IMG/VR virus record: IMGVR_UViG_3300020473_000011
Coordinates: 62,001-126,000 of that record
Origin: a virus
Direction: 5' to 3' (one strand)
Length of the DNA stretch: 64,000 nt
Position numbers and translations under genes: made by a program. The stretch's first letter is position 1; each line of letters opens with the position of its first letter. This document shows positions 59,094-64,000 of this stretch, piece by piece. The notes beneath the pieces were generated by a model. The model ran no database searches. It was given only the letters and a program-made list of their open reading frames with translations, and was not told where the DNA came from.

Positions 59094-59221
59094 TGTTCAT
59101 TTCTCTAAATATGTGCAGTGCAAGGCACTACGTACGCCTAAGTCTCGCCGTCAGCTTACCGCCCACGGCAAAGACCGTCAATTACTTTTACTTACTTTTT
59201 TAGGCAAGTACCCGAAGGCAC

Positions 59222-59728
59222 TTACTCTTCTGGGATGCTGCCGTGTTCAGCGATAGCCGCGTTAACACGGTCATAGATAACAGCGCGAAGCTTAGACAAT
59301 TCATTCGATACATAGACAAAGCGCTGTGTTTGTGCGAACTCTTCGTCAGTCTGCTCACGTGAATAGCTTACGGTAACACCTAAACCATCTTCACCTGTGT
59401 AGAACTCGTAGTCAGTGACTGAGTCCAGTGCAATCCCTTTCTCGTAAAGGACATCGTTCATTTCTTTCTCGATGTCGAGCGTCAGCGACATAAGGCTGTT
59501 ACCTGAGACAGGTGGAATAGTAAATTCAAGCTGCTGTGCAACCCTCCGACGCTTCGAAGCATCTAGCATCTGCGTGTTCTCACCCATGATGAAGCGGCGA
59601 AGTGCGCGCTGATCCGCACTACTTTCTAAGTCGACTTCCAGTCCCAGCTCAGCAAGCAGGCGGGTTAGCCATGGGTTTGTCGCGTAAACGCGGTCTCGAT
59701 TAAGGTTTCGTCTTTTTGGCGGTAGCAT
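59222..59728 (-). CDS. hypothetical protein, 168 aa
   Basis: Basic start (MLPPKRRNLNRDRVYATNPW), helical, acidic C-terminus. ATG follows AGGACTAACAA. Unknown. Confidence 0.7.
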   Translation of the reverse strand: MLPPKRRNLNRDRVYATNPWLTRLLAELGLEVDLESSADQRALRRFIMGENTQMLDASKRRRVAQQLEFTIPPVSGNSLMSLTLDIEKEMNDVLYEKGIALDSVTDYEFYTGEDGLGVTVSYSREQTDEEFAQTQRFVYVSNELSKLRAVIYDRVNAAIAEHGSIPEE

Positions 59729-59738
59729 TTGTTAGTCC

Positions 59739-59915
59739 TTAGAGAAGACCTAAGCGGTCTTGCCAGTCTGTTATTTTGTTGTTGATGCGTGACAGCTCAT
59801 CGGTCTCAGCATCCGTGAGGTCACGGTCTAAGGCGGCAAGCTGGTTACGTCGAGCCACCAGCACGGCGAGTGCTGGGTATTTCTTACAGGCGTCTGCCCA
59901 CGGCGTTGTGTTCAT
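59739..59915 (-). CDS. small helical protein, 58 aa
   Basis: ATG 59915 overlaps the previous stop as ATGA and has GGGAGG 8 nt upstream; stop TAA 59739-59741. Sequence begins MNTTPWADACKKYPALAVLV and continues with a charged helical hairpin (RNQLAALDRDLTDAETDELS). Supported by the ribosome site, coupling and tight packing. Confidence 0.72.
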   Translation of the reverse strand: MNTTPWADACKKYPALAVLVARRNQLAALDRDLTDAETDELSRINNKITDWQDRLGLL

Positions 59916-60208
59916 GACTTACCTCCCATGTAAAGCTCAGGCATGAACTTCTGTACGGTAACACGGGCGTTCTCTTTCGCGGCAGCAACCTCGACAGGGT
60001 AATCTGAGATCAGGTCATCTTCGAAGTTATAGCCATAGTCAAAAAGATGGGCGTTAATCGCTTCTTTCAGGGCTTTCTTAGACGTAATGTCGCGCGTACT
60101 GCGTGCCACGATATACTCCACGTCGTCTGCATACACAGCAAAGGTTACCTGCGACTTAGCGAAGACTTGATGACTGATTTTGTGCTTAAAGTAAGAGAAC
60201 AGGCTCAT
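59912..60208 (-). CDS. hypothetical protein, 98 aa
   Basis: ATG 60208 has GGAG 9 nt upstream; ATG 60214 is the alternative. MSLFSYFKHKISHQVFAKSQ, then VTFAVYADDVEYIVARSTRD: small alpha/beta. A matching phrase (AVYADDVEYIVARS / LELAVEVSSKEALVDAIKKR) hints at relation to the upstream gene. Confidence 0.68.
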   Translation of the reverse strand: MSLFSYFKHKISHQVFAKSQVTFAVYADDVEYIVARSTRDITSKKALKEAINAHLFDYGYNFEDDLISDYPVEVAAAKENARVTVQKFMPELYMGGKS

Positions 60209-60213
60209 GGTCA

Positions 60214-60756
60214 TTACTCCGAAAAAGGTTTGCTAGTGAAGCCTAGCACGCCGTAGTCTTTAAGTGTTACCACTTGTGTGTCCCAATTAATACGCTCATC
60301 GTAGCCGTATTCCTTGAACTCTAGTGACTCAACCGTAACGGGTACTGTCAGAAACGAGTAACGCTTTTTGATAGCGTCCACCAGCGCTTCTTTGCTTGAT
60401 ACTTCAACAGCCAGCTCAAGTGAGCCTTCTAGGTTTGGGCGATGTGGTCGGAAGATGACGGCACCCGCTTTTGACTTAGACTTGGCCAGCGAAGCTTCAT
60501 AGCGTGCCTTGAATAAGTACGAGTCCTCACATAAGACCTCGATACCTGCATCGGTCAGGATATATTTGCCTGTGCTACTACTGTTAGCTACATTGGCCAC
60601 TAAGCCACGCTTTAAAAGTGCTTCTAGTATACGCACGGTACCGCTTTTGGTATTCCAAAGCCAACCACAGCCTGCATACCAGCCATGATGTCTGTAAAGA
60701 GAGTTCAGCATGTCTAGCTGCGTTTTGCCTAAGCCGTTTTTGTTCACTTCTGCCAT
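60214..60756 (-). CDS. winged-helix-like protein with C-terminal alpha/beta domain, 180 aa
   Basis: Residues ~8-75 (LGKTQLDMLNSLYRHHGWYA, TVRILEALLKRGLVANVANS, then KYILTDAGIEVL) fit a winged helix. The second half (LELAVEVSSKEALVDAIKKR) is a separate small domain like that of 59912-60208. First gene behind the promoter at 60789. Confidence 0.66.
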   Translation of the reverse strand: MAEVNKNGLGKTQLDMLNSLYRHHGWYAGCGWLWNTKSGTVRILEALLKRGLVANVANSSSTGKYILTDAGIEVLCEDSYLFKARYEASLAKSKSKAGAVIFRPHRPNLEGSLELAVEVSSKEALVDAIKKRYSFLTVPVTVESLEFKEYGYDERINWDTQVVTLKDYGVLGFTSKPFSE

Positions 60757-60788
60757 GAGGGCTACTCCGTATCAATTAATAGCGTCAT

Positions 60789-60816
60789 TATATACATCGT
60801 TGTACAATGATTGCAA
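60789..60816 (-). promoter_or_regulatory. operator-promoter for the 60756 operon
   Basis: Minus strand TTGCAA (60816-60811), 16 bp with TCATTGTACAACGA, TATATA (60794-60789). Element 2 CTGCGCCCCAG at 60838. Confidence 0.82.
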
Positions 60817-60906
60817 CAGTTAATTGCCCAAAAACGACTGCGCCCCAGTCTTTTACAACTAGGGCGCGGGTCAGGTAAGGTCAGGTCAGGTGCCAGCCAC
60901 CAAGGG

Positions 60907-61227
60907 CTAGTAGCTGTGATACACGTGGTAGTAGGTTTCTGTCAGCGCCCCTGCATGGCACGCAGCGGCAACAACGTCATGGATGTGAAAGCCTGTATAG
61001 TTACCACTTGGTAGGCTACGCGCGAGCAGTTGTGCTTTGCTGAGTGTCACGTCGACGTCAACGGCTGCAAAAGCCGCTGACTGGCCAGTGCAATCCCAAG
61101 GCGTGTCAGGTTGAAGAACAAGGGTATCAGCCTCGAAGGTATCACTCAGGAAGTTAATAAGCCATTCTTTAAGTGATTCACCGTCGATGCACGTTGGGTT
61201 AGATACTTCGATTGATACACTCATCAT
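60907..61227 (-). CDS. hypothetical protein, 106 aa
   Basis: MMSVSIEVSNPTCIDGESLK; beta-rich; DVDVTLSKAQLLARSLPSGN near the end. Overlaps the upstream stop as TAATG. Confidence 0.68.
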   Translation of the reverse strand: MMSVSIEVSNPTCIDGESLKEWLINFLSDTFEADTLVLQPDTPWDCTGQSAAFAAVDVDVTLSKAQLLARSLPSGNYTGFHIHDVVAAACHAGALTETYYHVYHSY

Positions 61228-61484
61228 TAAAGCTTAATAATACGGTAAGTCCAATCGGCACCACGTACACTGCCTTCTTGCTTAGCTTCTTCTAAGTCGT
61301 CAGCGTCGTAATTGTAAAGGCGGATGCAGCCCTTGTCTTTAATCTCTTGCTTTGCCACGCTAAGCGTTACTTCGCTACCGTTAGCCGTTGTGTAACCTTT
61401 TGCGTAATCAACAATGCCTTTGTAACCGTCAATGCGTGTTACGTCATAGCCTTCGTCTACCGCTGCGAAAATTGTTGCTGCCAT
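61227..61484 (-). CDS. hypothetical protein, 85 aa
   Basis: MAATIFAAVDEGYDVTRIDG, then SEVTLSVAKQEIKDKGCIRL; alpha/beta, acidic. Ribosome site AAGGGACAGGGCA. Unknown. Confidence 0.68.
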   Translation of the reverse strand: MAATIFAAVDEGYDVTRIDGYKGIVDYAKGYTTANGSEVTLSVAKQEIKDKGCIRLYNYDADDLEEAKQEGSVRGADWTYRIIKL

Positions 61485-61533
61485 TGCCCTGTCCCTTTAA
61501 TGTTTTGAAAATTGTTCTGAGTCACGTAGGCGC

Positions 61534-61689
61534 TTACAGCGTCTCTACGTAACCACCCACTGATCTTGCCGCGCGTGATGCTGTTTCGTAGCATGTAAAG
61601 CGCGTTGCTTGGTTGTGGTCATACGTATGAAAACCACGCTCGTCTACAAACCATCGGCCTGATTTTGGATCATGAATAAAATAGCGCAT
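61534..61689 (-). CDS. small hypothetical protein, 51 aa
   Basis: The longer frame to 61884 runs through the promoter; ATG 61689 with AGG 7 nt upstream is the start. MRYFIHDPKSGRWFVDERGF, then NQATRFTCYETASRAARSVG. First gene of the operon. Confidence 0.65.
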   Translation of the reverse strand: MRYFIHDPKSGRWFVDERGFHTYDHNQATRFTCYETASRAARSVGGYVETL

Positions 61690-61726
61690 TGTGTAAACCT
61701 GTTTAAGTAATGAGTTGATGAGACCT

Positions 61727-61754
61727 AGTATAAATCGTTGTACAACGATTGCAA
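61727..61754 (-). promoter_or_regulatory. operator-promoter for the 61689-60907 operon
   Basis: Minus strand TTGCAA (61754-61749), 16 bp made up of the perfect palindrome TCGTTGTACAACGA plus two bases, TATACT (61732-61727). Element 2 CTGCACCGCAG at 61772. Confidence 0.88.
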
Positions 61755-61849
61755 GCATTAATTTCACAAAAACGACTGCACCGCAGGCGTCTGCACCATT
61801 AGGGTCTGAGCAACTAAGCAGGCTGAGGTCGCAAAAAAAATTAAAACAA

Positions 61850-61873
61850 AAAGGCCACCCGAAGGCAGCCTTT
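61850..61873 (-). terminator. terminator after higA
   Basis: Minus strand AAAGGCTGCC ... GGTGGCCTTTTTGTTTT. Confidence 0.82.
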
Positions 61874-61916
61874 CTACTTGGCATGTTGTGTTTGGCTTGT
61901 CTGTGCTAATTAAAGA

Positions 61917-62285
61917 CTAGTGACCAAAGGCATACAGTGGCTTAACGTCGCACTCGAAGTCAGCAAACTTGTACGCGTTGTACTGCCTTTGAAGTTCTAA
62001 CCACGTGCCCATACCTATCCCTGTTGCTTTAGCGAGACGCACAGCGAACGCAGGCTCGATATTCACCTTCTCATTAAGGAAGTTAGACAGGTGCTTCGGC
62101 GTGACGCCTAGGTGCTCGGCCACGGCTTTATTCGTCATATTGCCTACACGCGTTAGGCAATGGCGTTTAAAGAAATCAGACGGGTGTTTACGGAACCCAC
62201 CGTCTGGGCGCTTCTTAACCTCTAGGCCGTCAAGCGGCAAACGAGGTGCCAGCTTAACGAAGTCAGGAAATGTAGAGTTAGTCAT
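61917..62285 (-). CDS. higA: HigA-type antitoxin (XRE/VapI family), 122 aa
   Basis: Residues ~30-95 match HigA antitoxins: HPSDFFKRHCLTRVGNMTNK, then AVAEHLGVTPKHLSNFLNEK and NIEPAFAVRLAKATGIGMGT, ending WLELQRQYNAYKF. The HTH binds its own promoter and the protein neutralises the toxin. It lies 10 bp after the toxin gene in the usual higB-higA order. It ends at its own terminator. Confidence 0.85.
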   Translation of the reverse strand: MTNSTFPDFVKLAPRLPLDGLEVKKRPDGGFRKHPSDFFKRHCLTRVGNMTNKAVAEHLGVTPKHLSNFLNEKVNIEPAFAVRLAKATGIGMGTWLELQRQYNAYKFADFECDVKPLYAFGH

Positions 62286-62295
62286 TGTGAACCTC

Positions 62296-62661
62296 CTATG
62301 GCTCGTTTTTGTGCAGTTGCACTTCGATTTTGTACAGGCGGTCAGGCTCTATCTCAAAGTCAGTCTTGATGTCGGACTTTGCCAGTACAGAGCCGAGTAC
62401 GCAAACAAAGGTAATTGCAGCAAGTGGCTCAGCGCCGTTGATTGTGATCACCGCACAATAGCGGTCAGGATCAGACGCATCGTGATTGTATGAAGGAAGG
62501 TCTTGCAGTTCCTCAATCTCTTGAATGGCATCAAGATCATTAAGGATGTCGTATGCCTTTACCTGTACAAGATACGGCGCGTCTATCAAACGGTACGAGT
62601 CAGGCTGCTGTTCAAAGAACGCAGCTTCTAGGTCTTTCGAAATAAAGTGGATTACTGCCAA
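62296..62661 (-). CDS. higB: HigB-like toxin (RelE superfamily), 121 aa, TTG start
   Basis: The order of elements fits HigB mRNA interferases: VIHFISKDLEAAFFEQQ, then AYDILNDLDAIQEIEELQDL, then DPDRYCAVITINGAEPLAAI and a C-terminal IEVQLHKNEP. It diverges more than its antitoxin and I cannot confirm catalytic residues, so activity is uncertain. The frame starts at TTG 62661 with AAGGG 8 nt upstream. Co-transcribed with higA. Confidence 0.7.
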   Translation of the reverse strand: MAVIHFISKDLEAAFFEQQPDSYRLIDAPYLVQVKAYDILNDLDAIQEIEELQDLPSYNHDASDPDRYCAVITINGAEPLAAITFVCVLGSVLAKSDIKTDFEIEPDRLYKIEVQLHKNEP

Positions 62662-62695
62662 GTGTGTCGCCCTTATTTAGTTGATTATTGCTGTT

Positions 62696-62758
62696 AACCT
62701 TTGAGGTTATCTTAGCAAGGCACACGGGTACCGTCAATTAAAATTAACCTTAGAGGTT
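62696..62758 (-). promoter_or_regulatory. higBA promoter flanked by two operators
   Basis: Minus strand TTGACG (62737-62732), 17 bp, TAAGAT (62714-62709). A perfect AACCT-N3-AGGTT palindrome lies on each side (62696-62708 and 62746-62758), each extended to TTAACCTNNGAGGTTATCTT-like 20-mers in the same orientation. Typical of HigA-type autorepression. Confidence 0.82.
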
Positions 62759-62929
62759 ATCTTTTGGGTCTGACCCGAGGACAGACAGGTCAGCACCATT
62801 AGGCTGTGCTACTTGGGTTACTGCAAGTTGTACTCTGTAATGTACAAGGCGATGTACAAAGCCGCTGGTTTCTACTTGGATGGGGTGAGCCTGCCCCGAG
62901 GTCAGACGGGGCAAAAGAGGTGAACAGCC
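62759..62929. other. gap between higBA promoter and hipA
   Basis: Contains two related sequences, CCGAGGACAGAC and CCCCGAGGTCAGAC, the second within hairpin GCCCC/GGGGC (about 62892-62911) that may end the HipA transcript. Three GTAC-containing segments (62828-62862) are only loosely like the operator. No gene seen. Confidence 0.5.
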
Positions 62930-64000
62930 CTACTTAGGTTCGAACTGTTTGTGACAGGTGATGATATGGTCGGCCAAGACAGGGTCTAGTTTGTGCTCTT
63001 TGGCCAAGTCGCCGAATTTAGCGACTGCATTACGTACCTCGTCGATGATGGTCTCGGCGCGGCGCTTAGGCACATTACAGTACTGGGCAAACGCGTGTAT
63101 ATCATCCAGCGTATGACCAGCACTCTTACCATTCAGCGTCAGCTGGTGGCTCTTCGTCCAGCGCCCGCTAGGGTCGTATGAGAATGTCATATCGTAAGCA
63201 GGTGATAAAGACCACTGGCCACGTTTGTTCATCAAAAAGCCGAAGTTCTTAGAGTGGTCGTCAAAGTTAACTGCAAAGTGATTGAACACCGTGCGTCGAA
63301 ACTGTTGCTCAATATCAACTTGCGGTAGTCTTAATTCTCGCATCGACATAATCAATTGTTCGTAGCTATACGCGGCGACATCATCACGGTCGATATGCGC
63401 CAGCCCGCACCAGCTAACGAAATGTACCTTATTGCCACGCTCATCACGGTCGAAGCGCTCGGTAACAAAGTGGCGGGCGCTGCCATCATCCAGTAGCTCA
63501 CAATGCGCCATGTTGATCCCCGCCTCTGCGCACAGTAGCGAATAGATGTATTCAACCACCGTCATATCATTCGGGTCGACGCCGTCTCGGTCTTTATTAT
63601 TAGATATTCCATCGAACTTAATAAGATAGTAGCCAAAACCCTCGGGTGCTTTTACTTGGCCTGAGCGAACTTCGTTACGCTCTTTGTGCCATGCAATCAA
63701 TGCCTTTGCTCGTGCGCCACCAGCCCCTGACGTACCAACACGAATAGCATCACTTAGGTTATCATGCTGATCTGCGGCCAGTGTTGTCTGGAACGCTTCA
63801 CGCTCATTAACGATGTCATTCGCGAACTGGGCAAGGTCGGCCACGTCGAACGCTTCACTTGTTTCCAGTGCACGTGATGACGGGTCGAACTCAAGTGCAC
63901 CCATACCACGCTGACCGATGTAGCATAGTTTCTCTACAGGGTTCAACGAGTCGGGCTTGCGACCGTTCTTGGCCAACCACTGGTTAATGATTTTGTTACC
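62930..64000 (-). CDS. hipA: HipA-family serine/threonine kinase toxin, N-terminus cut off by the window
   Basis: Open to the window edge (first visible residues GNKIINQWLAKNGRK), 356 codons visible plus stop. Family marks: GMGALEFDPS, glycine-rich loop GTSGAGGARAKAL with the serine that is autophosphorylated in HipA, Lys strand GYYLIKFDG, catalytic NFDDHSKNFGFL and metal-binding LSPAYDMTFSYD. HipA kinases phosphorylate glutamyl-tRNA synthetase or other targets and cause dormancy; they usually pair with HipB. No HipB lies downstream, so it would have to be beyond the edge. All visible catalytic motifs look intact. Confidence 0.85.
   Translation of the reverse strand, partial: GNKIINQWLAKNGRKPDSLNPVEKLCYIGQRGMGALEFDPSSRALETSEAFDVADLAQFANDIVNEREAFQTTLAADQHDNLSDAIRVGTSGAGGARAKALIAWHKERNEVRSGQVKAPEGFGYYLIKFDGISNNKDRDGVDPNDMTVVEYIYSLLCAEAGINMAHCELLDDGSARHFVTERFDRDERGNKVHFVSWCGLAHIDRDDVAAYSYEQLIMSMRELRLPQVDIEQQFRRTVFNHFAVNFDDHSKNFGFLMNKRGQWSLSPAYDMTFSYDPSGRWTKSHQLTLNGKSAGHTLDDIHAFAQYCNVPKRRAETIIDEVRNAVAKFGDLAKEHKLDPVLADHIITCHKQFEPK

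Overview
The window looks like part of a large bacteriophage or phage-plasmid whose host is probably a marine-type gammaproteobacterium. This is inferred from sigma70-like promoters, Shine-Dalgarno sites, E. coli-like codon use and gene families such as HigBA, HipA and a KefB/KefC-type antiporter. There is no rRNA or tRNA, no recognisable chromosomal housekeeping gene, and no terminase, portal or polymerase gene. Most genes are short, have no recognisable family, and sit in tightly packed, often overlapping operons.

Layout. 1-4 kb: divergent accessory genes, ending in a PAPS-reductase-like PP-loop protein. 4-18.9 kb: a leftward run of 15 genes that look like virion surface or tail proteins. 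Several share an N-terminal F-x-G-x-x-P motif and a C-terminal G-T-x-G motif, and two tandem duplications are obvious; a 13-bp-stem terminator closes the run. 19-22.4 kb: two small genes, a 330-aa HTH protein, a repeat- and terminator-rich gap, and an XRE regulator plus membrane protein operon. 22.5-25.6 kb: 18 same-strand copies of an iteron-like AAAAGACGACTGCA repeat around two paralogous unknown genes and a macro-domain gene. 26.3-32.7 kb: leftward genes including a KefB/KefC-like antiporter and a ParB-like protein. 33-42.9 kb: rightward operons containing an HExxH metalloprotease, an Acb2/Tad1-like anti-defence protein and several pairs of tandem paralogs. 42.9-61.7 kb: a chain of eight leftward operons of small unknown genes, including a radical SAM/SPASM protein and a four-gene paralog set. 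61.9-64 kb: HigBA and a HipA-family kinase that runs off the right edge.

The strongest unifying signal is regulatory. A 12-14 bp palindrome, consensus TCGTTGTACAAYGA, sits in or next to the sigma70-type promoter of nearly every operon outside the virion-like cluster, more than 20 sites in all. It usually occupies the 16-bp spacer between TTGCAA/TTGACA and TATACT, which is where a repressor would block transcription. About 15-55 bp to its right there is often a second conserved element, CTGCRCCGCAG, which overlaps both the iteron core and some -35 boxes. I read this as a genome-wide repressor regulon (compare the dispersed C1 operators of phage P1 or the stoperators of L5), with the iteron field as a candidate origin or partition site. 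The motifs are seen directly; the regulator and the functions are inferred.

Start codons were moved from the longest open frame where a Shine-Dalgarno site or an overlap with the upstream stop codon pointed to a later start. Four genes too short or too truncated for an ordinary ORF cut-off were added: one at the left edge, and those at 23551, 26356 and 59739.
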